From: Arthrobacter sp. zg-Y844
GTDB lineage: Bacteria; Actinomycetota; Actinomycetes; Actinomycetales; Micrococcaceae
Direction of reading: 5' to 3'
DNA length: 64,000 nucleotides
Assembly (NCBI RefSeq): GCF_024385465.1
Contig: NZ_JANFLS010000001.1
Coordinates: 1,178,001-1,242,000, forward strand
The position numbers and the translations under genes were made by a program. The first letter of the stretch is position 1. Every line of letters begins with the position of its first letter. The notes under the pieces were generated by a model. It had not been told where the DNA came from. It saw only the letters and a program-made list of their open reading frames with translations, and searched no databases. Below are positions 19,784-28,322 of this stretch, piece by piece.

Positions 19784-21607
19784 TTAGCTGCTGCCTGTAG
19801 GGCCGGTCATGCTGGCGCCGCCGGGCTGATTCAGGCTGGTACCGGTATCCGGATTGGATCCAGTCCCGGCGCCGTTCCCAGCCGCCGGGGCGGAAGGAGT
19901 CGAGGTGGGCGGAGCCGGTGCCGGAGCTGAAGGGGCGGCTTCTGCGATGTAGTAGGTGACGGAAGAGCCCCGCGCCACGGTAGCGCCTTCGGTGGGATTG
20001 ACCCCCACGACGGTGCCCGGGGTGGCATCGGACTGCTGGGTGCCGCCGTTGACCGGCATCAGGCCGGCATCGACGATGCGCTGGCGTGCCGCCGCCTCAG
20101 GCTGTCCTGTCAGGGCAGGGACGGAAACAAGTTCCGGGCCCGAGGAGTAGATAATGGTCACGGCATCCCCGCGGCTCAACGTTCCGGAGGGATTGACCTC
20201 AATGACGGAACCTTCCGGGATGGTCGCGTCCGAGACCGGCAGGCGTTCCACCTGAAGGCCCAGGGCAATCAGCTCGGAGTAGACATCGTTTACGGGCCGG
20301 CCCTCGTAGGTGGCCGAATCGATGCGGATTTCGTCGGGCGTTTCGGACGGGGTTGCACTCGCTGTGGTCTTGGAAGGCGAGGGGCTGCGCGAGCTGGTGG
20401 CTGACGAACTCGCGGCGGGGGCCGGGTCCTCGTCTCCCTCGGAGCCGGTGAGCACGAAGAACGCCACGACGCCGGCCAGAATGAGCACGAGCAAGGCGAT
20501 CAGCGGGATCGTCCAGGGGCTGCGGCGCTTTTCCTCTTCGACGTCCCCCGGGGCGCCGTCGTCGTAATCGACATCGTCTTCGTCGGTCCAATCACGGGAC
20601 GCGGCAAGCTCACCCGTGCGGGCATCGGCCACGGACGCGCCGGCGACCGTGGGCAGTGCCGACGTCGAAGGTGCGGTGTCCACCACGCGGGTGGCTGACG
20701 TACCGGTGGTGGGCACCGGGGCCGTAACCGCGCCGGTGGAGGATCCGAAGAGCAGCATGCCGGGGACGGCTTCCTGCGCTGCATGGATGTCTCCGCGGCG
20801 GATGGCGGCGACAGCAAGGGCAAGCGACTCGGCGTCGGCCGGACGGTCCGCCGGGTCCTTCGCCAGCATGGACATAATCAGGGCACGCACCGGTTCCGGA
20901 ATGGTTTCCGGCAGCGGCGGAGGCGTGTCGTTGACCTGTGCCAGGGCAATCGCGATTTGGGATTCACCGGAGAAGGGACGGCGGCCGGCAAGGAGTTCGT
21001 AGCCAATGACACCAAGCGCGTAGATGTCGCTGGAACCCGTCGCCTGCTGTCCGGTGGCCTGCTCCGGAGCCAGATACTGGGCAGTGCCCATGACCTGACC
21101 GGTGGCGGTCAACGGCACCTGGTCGGCCAGTCGGGCGATCCCGAAGTCGGTGATCTTGACCTTGCCGTCGGGCATGATGAGCAGGTTGCCCGGCTTCACG
21201 TCGCGGTGCACCAGGCCCTGGTTGTGGGCTACGGCAAGCGCAGTGGCGACCTGGCCGATGATGGACAGCGTCCGGTCGGGCGAGAGCACCTTGTCGCGCT
21301 CGATGATGCTGGACAGCGGCTGGCCCGGAACAAGTTCCATGACCAGGTACGCCGAACCGTCCTCTTCGCCGTAGTCGAAGACATTGGCAATGCCGGGATG
21401 GTTGAGCAGTGCGGTGTGCCGGGCCTCCGCCCGGAAACGGTTAAGGAAGCCCGGATCCCCGGTGTACTCCTCCTTGAGGATTTTGATGGCAACAATGCGG
21501 CCCAGGACAAGGTCCCGTGCCTTCCAGACCTCGCCCATACCGCCAATGGCAATACGGTCGGTCAGCTGGAACCTGCCGCCTAAGGTGATACCCGATGTAG
21601 GCCTCAC
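19784..21607 (-). CDS. pknA: Ser/Thr protein kinase PknA-type, with membrane span and PASTA domains
   Basis: This is the second kinase of the cluster, 607 residues. The kinase domain is at ~12-270, with Lys42, HRDVKPGN (Asp136), DFG at 154-156 and APEQ at 180-183. An acidic juxtamembrane segment (about 340-360) precedes one membrane span at 365-387. The outer part is a Ser/Thr-rich linker, two PASTA-like repeats at about 430-490 and 493-557, and a Pro/Ser/Ala tail. Mycobacterial PknA has no PASTA repeats, so this form is longer. The GTG start overlaps the pbpA stop by 4 bases, which implies coupled translation. Confidence 0.93.
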   Translation of the reverse strand: MRPTSGITLGGRFQLTDRIAIGGMGEVWKARDLVLGRIVAIKILKEEYTGDPGFLNRFRAEARHTALLNHPGIANVFDYGEEDGSAYLVMELVPGQPLSSIIERDKVLSPDRTLSIIGQVATALAVAHNQGLVHRDVKPGNLLIMPDGKVKITDFGIARLADQVPLTATGQVMGTAQYLAPEQATGQQATGSSDIYALGVIGYELLAGRRPFSGESQIAIALAQVNDTPPPLPETIPEPVRALIMSMLAKDPADRPADAESLALAVAAIRRGDIHAAQEAVPGMLLFGSSTGAVTAPVPTTGTSATRVVDTAPSTSALPTVAGASVADARTGELAASRDWTDEDDVDYDDGAPGDVEEEKRRSPWTIPLIALLVLILAGVVAFFVLTGSEGDEDPAPAASSSATSSRSPSPSKTTASATPSETPDEIRIDSATYEGRPVNDVYSELIALGLQVERLPVSDATIPEGSVIEVNPSGTLSRGDAVTIIYSSGPELVSVPALTGQPEAAARQRIVDAGLMPVNGGTQQSDATPGTVVGVNPTEGATVARGSSVTYYIAEAAPSAPAPAPPTSTPSAPAAGNGAGTGSNPDTGTSLNQPGGASMTGPTGSS

Positions 21608-23043
21608 TTATTCAACACCGCCTCTAGGAGTTTCTGCGCGCTTGGAGTGGTCAATTGGGCACCGGTGGCCAGGTCCACGTCTTCCATAACAACGGAAATG
21701 GCCACCTGCGGATCGTCGGCCGGCGCGAAGCCGGTGAACCAGGCATTGTCTCCCCGGCCGTCCACCTGGGCCGTGCCGGTCTTGCCGGCCACCTTGAATC
21801 CGGGGACCTGGGCAGATTTGGCCGAGCCGTTGTCTACGACGCCGACCATCCACTCGGTGAGCTGGCGGGCTGTGTCGGGGCTGACGGAAGTATTCAATTC
21901 AGTGGGCTTCGGTTCATCGATCACGGACAAATCGGGAGCGCGGACGCTGCGGATCAGGTTGGGGGTCATCTGCACGCCGTCGTTGGCGATGGCTGCGGAA
22001 ATCATGGCGACCTCCAGCGGGGTGGCGGTCACGCTTCCCTGTCCGATCGAGGCGAGGGCCAGTTGCGCCTCGTCCTCGTTCTCGGGGAAATGGCTGGCCA
22101 CAACCTCGTTGGGGATCTGGAGGGAGGTATCGAAACCGAACTTCTTGGCCTGCGCTGCGATGTTGTCCTGCCCCAGATCCAGTGCCACCTGGGCGAAGAC
22201 GGTATTGCAGGACCAGGCGAGGGCAAAGGCGAAGTCTGCCTCGGACCGGGCCGAGCAGGCGCCCGTGGTGAAGTTCGGAAGGGAGATGTTGGTTCCGGGC
22301 AGCGGGAGTTCCGGCGGATTCGGGATCACGGATTCGGCGTCGTATTTTCCAGACTCCAAGGCTGCTGCCGTGTCCACGAGTTTGAAGACGGACCCGGGGG
22401 CCAGCAGGGACTGCGTGGCCGGATTTGTATAGGGCGACAGTCCCGGCTGGGAGGTCAGGGCCTCCATGTTGGCACCCAGCACCGCAGTGTCATGGCCGGC
22501 CAGGAGATTGGTGTCATATGTGGGCTTGGAGACCATGGCGAGGATATCGCCCGTCTTCGGGTCCATCACGACGATGGATCCCTTCTGACCGTCGGGAATA
22601 AGGTCGTAGGCCAGCTGCTGGAGTTCCGGATCGATGGTCAGTTCCACCGAAGCACCCTGGCTCTGGGCACCGGAGAAGAGCTGGACCAGCTTGTCGTTGA
22701 ACTGTTGGGAGCTGTTGCCGGACAGCTCGTCGTTCATGGTCATTTCCAGCTGCGTGGTGTTGTTCAGGTTGAAATACCCGGTCAGATGCGAATACAGCTC
22801 CGGGCTGTTGTAGACCCGCTGGTAATTGAACTGGTCGTCCGAGGGAACGGACTCGGCGATCGCCTTGCCGTCCACAAGGATGGAGCCGCGGGGTTCGCCG
22901 AAATCACGGTAAAGGGCCCGATTGTTGTTCGGGTTGGTGTTGAGCTTCTCAGCGGCGAAGAACTGCACGTAGGTCAGCGAACCGAGAATGAGCACGAACA
23001 TTGCCAGGGCCACTACCCAGCTGTTACGGATAGCCTGGTTCAT
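21604..23043 (-). CDS. pbpA: Penicillin-binding protein 2, monofunctional transpeptidase (PbpA)
   Basis: PbpA cross-links peptidoglycan together with the SEDS protein encoded just upstream. The 479-residue class B PBP has a membrane anchor at about residues 9-30. Its transpeptidase domain contains the active-site SVFK (Ser218-Lys221), SCN (278-280) and KTGT (421-424). It is likely the division/elongation transpeptidase paired with RodA/FtsW, and a beta-lactam target. It overlaps both neighbours (ATGA with the SEDS gene, GTGA with pknA). Product length matches PbpA of other actinobacteria. Confidence 0.96.
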   Translation of the reverse strand: MNQAIRNSWVVALAMFVLILGSLTYVQFFAAEKLNTNPNNNRALYRDFGEPRGSILVDGKAIAESVPSDDQFNYQRVYNSPELYSHLTGYFNLNNTTQLEMTMNDELSGNSSQQFNDKLVQLFSGAQSQGASVELTIDPELQQLAYDLIPDGQKGSIVVMDPKTGDILAMVSKPTYDTNLLAGHDTAVLGANMEALTSQPGLSPYTNPATQSLLAPGSVFKLVDTAAALESGKYDAESVIPNPPELPLPGTNISLPNFTTGACSARSEADFAFALAWSCNTVFAQVALDLGQDNIAAQAKKFGFDTSLQIPNEVVASHFPENEDEAQLALASIGQGSVTATPLEVAMISAAIANDGVQMTPNLIRSVRAPDLSVIDEPKPTELNTSVSPDTARQLTEWMVGVVDNGSAKSAQVPGFKVAGKTGTAQVDGRGDNAWFTGFAPADDPQVAISVVMEDVDLATGAQLTTPSAQKLLEAVLNK

Positions 23044-24458
23044 TCGTCTCCTCCCTTAGGGGAACGCCGGGTACGGGCAGGAGCGCCGGACCGGGAATCG
23101 GACATGGCGGGGACCATATCGGTGGCCAGCGGGCCGGTAGGCGTGGGCCGGCGGGCAGCGTCGGAAATCATGAGCAGGAGCGCCACGATGATCCAGTTGG
23201 CCAGCAACGATGATCCGCCTGCCGACATGAACGGGGTGGTCAATCCGGTCAACGGGATCAGGCGCGTAACGCCTCCGATCACCACGAAGCACTGCAAGGC
23301 AATGATGAAGGACAACCCGCATGCCAGGAGCTTCCCGAAACCGTCCTTGGTACCCAGGGCGGCACGGAATCCGCGGGATACCAGCAGCACAAACATCAGC
23401 ACGATCGCGAAGATGCCGATCAGGCCCAGTTCCTCGCCGAGGGCGGCAATAATCATATCGCTGTTCGCAAAGGTCACCAGATCCGGGCGGCCCTGTCCCA
23501 AACCGGTACCGACAAGCCCACCGCTGGCCAGGCCGAAGAGCCCTTGCACTACCTGGTAGCTGCCGCCGGCCCCGTTGTAGACCTCGGGATCAAAGGCGTT
23601 GAGCCAGCCGTGGATGCGCGCCTGCAGGTGGCTGAACAATTGGAGGGCGACGAATCCGCCCGCCGCGAGCAGGCCCACGCCGATCAGTACCCAGCTCACG
23701 CGGCTGGTGGCGACATAGATCATGGCCATGAACAGGCCGAAGAAGAGGATGGACGAGCCAAGGTCCCGCTGGAAGACCAGCACGCCGATGCTGACGAGCC
23801 AAGCCACGAGCATGGGGCCCAGGTCCCGCATGCGCGGGAACTGCAGCGGCCCGACCTTCCGTCCCGCGAGCAGGATGAGGTCACGGTTGGTGGATAGATA
23901 CCCGGCGAAGAATATGGCCAGGGTGATCTTGGCGATCTCGCCGGGCTGGAAGGTTCCGATGCCAACGTTGATCCAGATCCGGGCGCCGTTGATCTCGCGG
24001 CCCACGGGTGCCGGCATCAGCGGAAGGAGCAACAGAATCGCGCTGACGATCAACGAGATATAGGTGTAGCGGCGCAGGATCCGGTGGTCCTTGATGATGA
24101 ACAGCACGGCGATTCCGGCCGCCACGGCCACTGTGCTCCACAACAGCTGCCGGTCAGCTGCATCATCGCCGTTGGTGATATCCAGGCGGTGGATCATGGC
24201 CAGCCCGATGCCGTTAAGGGCAGTCACAATGGGAAGTATTACCGGATCGGCATATTTGGCACGGAAGCGCAGCACGAGGTGGAAGATGATTACCAGGGCC
24301 ATGAGCGTCCCGCCCTGGACCCAGAAATCGGAGTCGAAGGCACGGTCTTCGTCGAGGCCGACAATCATGTTGGCTCCCACTCCGACCAGGAGCGCAACGA
24401 GGAGGAGGAGGGCTTCGATGTTCCGGCGCGGTTTAGGCACGGTGAGGACATCCGACAT
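23040..24458 (-). CDS. rodA: SEDS glycosyltransferase of the FtsW/RodA/SpoVE family
   Basis: SEDS proteins polymerise lipid II glycan chains in complex with a class B PBP, here the adjacent PbpA. The 472-residue product has 10-12 hydrophobic segments. It shows the family segments ALNGIGLAMIHRLDI, INGARIWINVG, FQPGEIAKI and VGTGLGQGRPDL, and ends in a short charged tail. Within the pkn cluster the gene is usually called rodA; ftsW is expected elsewhere in the dcw cluster. Start and stop overlap pstP (1 base) and pbpA (4 bases). Confidence 0.95.
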   Translation of the reverse strand: MSDVLTVPKPRRNIEALLLLVALLVGVGANMIVGLDEDRAFDSDFWVQGGTLMALVIIFHLVLRFRAKYADPVILPIVTALNGIGLAMIHRLDITNGDDAADRQLLWSTVAVAAGIAVLFIIKDHRILRRYTYISLIVSAILLLLPLMPAPVGREINGARIWINVGIGTFQPGEIAKITLAIFFAGYLSTNRDLILLAGRKVGPLQFPRMRDLGPMLVAWLVSIGVLVFQRDLGSSILFFGLFMAMIYVATSRVSWVLIGVGLLAAGGFVALQLFSHLQARIHGWLNAFDPEVYNGAGGSYQVVQGLFGLASGGLVGTGLGQGRPDLVTFANSDMIIAALGEELGLIGIFAIVLMFVLLVSRGFRAALGTKDGFGKLLACGLSFIIALQCFVVIGGVTRLIPLTGLTTPFMSAGGSSLLANWIIVALLLMISDAARRPTPTGPLATDMVPAMSDSRSGAPARTRRSPKGGDE

Positions 24459-25975
24459 TACTGCTCACCTCCGCAGGCACTGTTCTGGTCGGTTTCGGGC
24501 GCAGCAGTCGCACCCGGTGAAGGCGCAGCAGTCGGGGAATCGGTGTTTACCGGCGGACACAGGACCGCCTTGGCGGTGTCCCGCAATTCGCTGACTATCT
24601 CTCCGGCATGCTCAAGATCCCGGGCAGGAAGGGTGTCCTCCACCCGGTTCCGGTGATATTCGGAGAGGCTGTCCACCGGAATGTCGGAGACGTCGGTGAC
24701 ATGCGAGAGCTGGATAGGTCCGATGGTCTGGGAGACACCGTTGTAGATGGCGACCCGGTTTTCATAGGAGCCCACGTAGTAGCGGGTCTGCGTCCAGGTG
24801 TAGCCGAGCCACACGACGACGGCGAGCAGCAGCGCAACCACGGTCAGGAATGCCGGCAGCAGCCAGCGCTTCCAACCGGTACGGGGCGAATCCCCGGTCT
24901 CCTGCTCTCCCTGCTGCTCGGATTCCGCCTTGTGGGTCAGCATGCGGGCAGCGCGCCGCTCGGCGGACCGCTTCGTGACGATCGGAATTTCACCGGTCTC
25001 GGTGGCAAGGGAAGCCGCGCCGACCAATACGTGCGGCCGGGAGGCCAGATCCTGGCGGATCAGCTGGGCGCGTTCGCGCTCACTTTCGGCGTCGTCGGCG
25101 TCGTCGCGGGCAGCGGTATTCTCCGTGCGGGGTCCAGTCTCGTCCTCGGTCACGGGCGGCGCCGCGGCTACCGCAGCCGTCGGGCGGTACGCATTGTCCC
25201 GGGCGGTCAATTCGGAGAGCGGAGCGGTTGCCGGTGCGGAGCCGGCGTCGGGGTCCTCGTCTATTTCGATGACTGCCACTGTCACGTTGTCCGGAGAACC
25301 GCCGGCCAGGGTGAGTTCAACCAGGGTATCCACGCACTCCTGCAGGTCCGAGGTGCTGCGGAGAACGCCCTCGATATCGGAGTCGCGCAGGACGGCAGTA
25401 AGGCCGTCCGAACACAGCAGCCAGCGTTCGCCGGGCTCGACGTCGAAAGTGGCCAGGTCCAGTTCGGGGCTGGCATCAACGTCACCGAGCACGCGCATGA
25501 GGACGTTCTTATGCGGATGTACTTCGGCTTCTTCGGGTTGCAGGCGCCCTTCATCGATAAGCCGCTGCACGAAGGTGTGGTCGATGCTGATCTGTTCGAA
25601 CCGGCCGTCTTTGAGCCGGTAGGCGCGGGAGTCGCCGATATGCGCAAGTGCCAGGCGCTGCTCATGCAGCAGCAGCGCAGTGACGGTGGTTCCCATGCCG
25701 GAGAGCTGGGGGCTGGTGGTCACCAACTCGGACAGAAGCGAATTCGCCGCTTGGATTTCATCGGCAAGGACGGTCAGGGGTTCATCCTCGTGGACGCTGC
25801 TGTCCAAGTGGACCAGATCGAGCACGGTGGAGGCCGAGGCGACGTTGCCGCCGGCATGACCGCCCATGCCGTCGGCGACGACGGCGAGGTAGCGGCCGAC
25901 GTAGGCGGAATCGTCATTCTTGAAACGAACCATTCCAACGTCGGAGCGTGCTGCATATCTGAGGACCAGGGCCAC
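24458..25975 (-). CDS. pstP: PP2C-type Ser/Thr phosphatase PstP
   Basis: PstP removes phosphate from PknA/PknB and their substrates. The 505-residue product has a PPM domain at ~6-238 with metal-binding Asp35 (DGMGGHAGG), Asp190 (CSDGLT) and Asp229 (SPDNVTV), and the HIGDSRAYR motif. A long acidic linker with AESERERAQL leads to a membrane span at 371-391 and an outer domain of ~115 residues that starts YYVGSYENRVAIYNG. The start is GTG, 2 bases after the fhaB stop. Domain order equals that of mycobacterial PstP. Confidence 0.96.
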   Translation of the reverse strand: MALVLRYAARSDVGMVRFKNDDSAYVGRYLAVVADGMGGHAGGNVASASTVLDLVHLDSSVHEDEPLTVLADEIQAANSLLSELVTTSPQLSGMGTTVTALLLHEQRLALAHIGDSRAYRLKDGRFEQISIDHTFVQRLIDEGRLQPEEAEVHPHKNVLMRVLGDVDASPELDLATFDVEPGERWLLCSDGLTAVLRDSDIEGVLRSTSDLQECVDTLVELTLAGGSPDNVTVAVIEIDEDPDAGSAPATAPLSELTARDNAYRPTAAVAAAPPVTEDETGPRTENTAARDDADDAESERERAQLIRQDLASRPHVLVGAASLATETGEIPIVTKRSAERRAARMLTHKAESEQQGEQETGDSPRTGWKRWLLPAFLTVVALLLAVVVWLGYTWTQTRYYVGSYENRVAIYNGVSQTIGPIQLSHVTDVSDIPVDSLSEYHRNRVEDTLPARDLEHAGEIVSELRDTAKAVLCPPVNTDSPTAAPSPGATAAPETDQNSACGGEQ

Positions 25976-25977
25976 TG

Positions 25978-26463
25978 TCAGGGCCTCAATTCGATGACCG
26001 TCTTACCGATGCGAATCGGCACACCGGGTTCGACGGGCAACGCCCGGGTAAGTTGGCTTCCGCCGAGATAGGTTCCGTTGGTTGAACCAAGGTCCTCAAC
26101 GAACCAGCGGCTGCCCTGGGGGAAGAGGCGGGCATGGCGGCCGGAGGCGTAGTCGTCCTCCAGGACGAGGGTTGCTTCCTGTGCCCTTCCAAGCAGGATG
26201 GGGCTGGCGGCAAGGTCGAGTGTGGTGCCGCGCAGCGGGCCTTCCGTCACTACGAGTTCCCTGGGCGTGACCTTGCCGGGGGCCGGCGCACGCTGTTCAA
26301 GGTTTGGGTCTTTACGGATCTGGCGGGCCGTCGGGGTGCCGGTCCGGTTGCGGCTGCCCACGGCGAGGTCGCGCCGGATGGCGCCGACTACGCTGACCAC
26401 CATGATCCACAGCAGGATCAGGAAGCCGTAGCGCAGGAGTGTTTCAGTTAATTCGCTGAGCAC
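25978..26463 (-). CDS. fhaB: FHA domain protein FhaB (FipA-like)
   Basis: FhaB is a small membrane-anchored phosphothreonine-binding adaptor that links PknA/PknB signalling to FtsZ and septal partners in mycobacteria. The 161-residue product has one N-terminal membrane span (about 10-30) and a basic linker. Its FHA domain at ~75-155 has LGRAQEATLVL, SGRHARL and DLGSTNGTYLGG, which hold the conserved Gly, Arg, Ser-His and Asn of the fold. The start is GTG, overlapping the fhaA stop by one base. Confidence 0.95.
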   Translation of the reverse strand: MLSELTETLLRYGFLILLWIMVVSVVGAIRRDLAVGSRNRTGTPTARQIRKDPNLEQRAPAPGKVTPRELVVTEGPLRGTTLDLAASPILLGRAQEATLVLEDDYASGRHARLFPQGSRWFVEDLGSTNGTYLGGSQLTRALPVEPGVPIRIGKTVIELRP

Positions 26464-27194
26464 TAACGTCCCCCGGTCCGGACAGGCAGCAGCCGAAAGA
26501 CGATTCGGGTGCGTCCCATGGTGATTGTGGATCCGTCGGTAAGCACTGCTTCACCTTGAACTTTCTGGCCGTTGACGAAGCTGCCGTTGGTGGACCCCAG
26601 ATCGATGGCACGGCTGGCACCGTTCTCGGTACGGATCTCCAGATGGCGGCGTGAAACACCGGTGTCGTCCACGAGGATGTCGGCTTCGGAGGAGCGTCCC
26701 AGAACCACTGAGGGGGCGTTGAGGGTGTAGCGCTGGCCGTCAACGTCCAGGACGGGCTGCATACGAGCCGATGGTCCCTGCCGGGGTGCAGGAGGAGAGG
26801 GCATCCGGGCTTGGGCCGAGGGGGACTTTTCAGTGGATGAATCCACTTCAAGTACCCCTGCCTTAAGGGAGGAATCGCGGGTAAACGAAACCCGTACCGG
26901 GCCCTGAAGTGTGTAGGACTGGCTGCGTGCATGCTTAATAACCACGTCGCAGAGCTCTTCAGCCAGGGGTGCGCCCCACTTCTGTGCCTGGGTGAAGTCC
27001 GAGGTGGATAGCCGCACAGTAAAGACATTCGGTGCCAGCGTCCGGCCCTGGCCCAGGACCATGGAATGCTGATCCAGTTCCTTGCGGAGTGCGATGGCAA
27101 GCTCCAGCGGTTCAACACGGCCGGACGAACCGGACGCGAAAGCACCACGAACAATCTTTTCGATGCCGCGTTCGACATTGTCGAGTATGCCCAA
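26463..27194 (-). CDS. fhaA: FHA domain protein FhaA with N-terminal DUF3662 domain
   Basis: FhaA binds phosphorylated cell-wall proteins such as MviN and PknB in mycobacteria and helps control peptidoglycan synthesis. The 243-residue product has an N-terminal DUF3662 region (~1-125, with ILDNVERGIEKIV and AIALRKELDQHSMVLG), a Ser/Pro-rich linker, and a C-terminal FHA domain (LGRSSEADILV, SRRHLEI, DLGSTNGSFVNG). I choose the TTG at 27194: AAGGAGACG lies upstream and the DUF3662 homology starts here. An open frame continues to 27425 but looks non-coding. It is the first gene of the seven-gene cluster. Confidence 0.92.
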   Translation of the reverse strand: MGILDNVERGIEKIVRGAFASGSSGRVEPLELAIALRKELDQHSMVLGQGRTLAPNVFTVRLSTSDFTQAQKWGAPLAEELCDVVIKHARSQSYTLQGPVRVSFTRDSSLKAGVLEVDSSTEKSPSAQARMPSPPAPRQGPSARMQPVLDVDGQRYTLNAPSVVLGRSSEADILVDDTGVSRRHLEIRTENGASRAIDLGSTNGSFVNGQKVQGEAVLTDGSTITMGRTRIVFRLLPVRTGGR

Positions 27195-27635
27195 GTTCGT
27201 CTCCTTCCGTGTCCTGTCCAGTGAATTGCCTCGTCTGCAGTACCTGCCCGGGCACCGGGGTGCGGGCGGAATCGTCCGCCGGGACTGGTTCGGGACCGGT
27301 TCCGGCAGGGCACAGGTACATACGTCCACTTCGATAGTACTGGTGACGGCAGATAATTGTCTTACCGCCGTCCCGGCGCCCCGCGTTCCGGCGCGGCCGA
27401 TGTGCCAAGCCGGTTGCCGCTTCACACCGGTCCCCTGAGCGGCCGGGGGAACAGCCGTCGATTCCTTGCAACAGCGCGGTTTTCTGGTTGCCTCGGCGGC
27501 CGTTTAGGTGTTTGGCCAAAATGCCGGTATGCTTGATTCTGCTGTTCCCGAGGAAACGCAACGAATGATCACAGACAGGATCCGCTTGGATCGTGTGAGA
27601 TTGTCCGCACAGCGTTGCCGCGGGAAACCATTTAT
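27195..27635. promoter_or_regulatory. Gene-free region with candidate promoter of the fhaA-pknB cluster
   Basis: No gene is supported in these 441 bases. On the - strand a possible promoter has AAGACA (complement of 27358-27363) and TACTAT (complement of 27334-27339) with an 18-base spacer, about 140 bases before fhaA. The part next to the tRNA must contain the tRNA-Leu promoter, but I could not assign its hexamers. Confidence 0.4.
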
Positions 27636-27718
27636 GCGCGAGTGGCGGAACGGCAGACGCGCTGGCTTCAGGTGCCAGTGTCCGAAAGGGCGTGGGGGTT
27701 CAAATCCCCCCTCGCGCA
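27636..27718 (+). tRNA. tRNA-Leu (CAG)
   Basis: This is an 83-base class II tRNA. The acceptor GCGCGAG pairs with CTCGCGC, and the anticodon stem CTGGC/GCCAG encloses TTCAGGT with CAG at 27669-27671. A long variable arm (TGTCCGAAAGGGCGT) and T arm GGGGGTTCAAATCCCCC follow. The discriminator is A; the following CA is not a complete CCA. Confidence 0.97.
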
Positions 27719-27723
27719 CATAG

Positions 27724-27765
27724 AAAAGAATGACCCCGGCCAAACGGCCGGGGTCATTCTTTTTT
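27724..27765 (+). terminator. Intrinsic terminator after tRNA-Leu
   Basis: An 18-bp stem containing GACCCCGGCC and its complement, with loop AAAC, is followed by a T-run (TTCTTTTTT). Confidence 0.92.
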
Positions 27766-27806
27766 GCGTCCCGGGTGGTCATCCCCCGGAGCAGGGGAGA
27801 CGGACA

Positions 27807-27845
27807 AAGGGAGGGGCCGCGCAGCAGCTGCGCAGCCCCTCCCTT
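27807..27845 (-). terminator. Terminator of the DUF5997 gene
   Basis: AAGGGAGGGGC pairs with GCCCCTCCCTT around an inner GCGCAG/TGCGC helix. It lies 34 bases after the DUF5997 stop on the - strand. Confidence 0.75.
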
Positions 27846-27879
27846 ATGTGCGTATTGCGAATCCGGCGAGCCGAAGCTC

Positions 27880-28269
27880 CTAGGCGCGTTCCGCCTTCTT
27901 GGCTTCGGCTTCCTTTACCCGCTGGGCTTCCGCACGGACGGCAGCAAAGCTCGCACGTTCCTCAACCAGCCAGGCCGGAGGCTCGGCAAGCAGCGCCTTG
28001 ATTTCCTCGGTGGTCAGGGCCTCGGTCACGCCGGCGCGGGTCAAACCGCCGATCGAGACGTTGAGCTTCTGCGCCACGACGGGGCGCGGATGCGGGCCGG
28101 TGCGGCGCAGCTCGGTGAGCCACTCAGGCGGATTGGACTGCAGTTCGTCGAATTGGGCCCGCGAAATAGGACCGTCCTGGAAATCCTGCGGCGCTGCGGG
28201 CAGATAGATGCCCAGCTTCTTGGCTGCCGTGGCAGGCTTCATGGATTGGGGAGATTTCTCGGTGGTCAT
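27880..28269 (-). CDS. DUF5997 family protein
   Basis: This soluble protein of 129 residues has unknown function. It opens with a short Lys/Ser/Thr tail (MTTEKSPQSMKPATAAKKLG), then LGIYLPAAPQDFQDGPISR, a segment with ELQSNPPEWLTELRR, and PRPVVAQKLNVSIGGLTRAG, which has the look of a small helix-turn-helix-like helical domain. The C-terminus is Ala/Lys/Glu-rich. The ATG at 28269 fits the homologous core; an open frame to 28344 reads as non-coding. It is divergent (53 bases apart) from the LysR-effector-like gene, an arrangement I recall from other Micrococcaceae. Confidence 0.8.
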   Translation of the reverse strand: MTTEKSPQSMKPATAAKKLGIYLPAAPQDFQDGPISRAQFDELQSNPPEWLTELRRTGPHPRPVVAQKLNVSIGGLTRAGVTEALTTEEIKALLAEPPAWLVEERASFAAVRAEAQRVKEAEAKKAERA

Positions 28270-28322
28270 ATTCCAAGGGTATCCGCCCGCCGCGCCACCT
28301 CCCGGTGGGCTAAGGTGTTTTG

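Noticed and set aside
27032-27438. Small + strand frames opposite fhaA and its upstream region
   Set aside because: Low-complexity Arg/Ser/Pro translation, no start signal. Best explained as shadow and promoter DNA.
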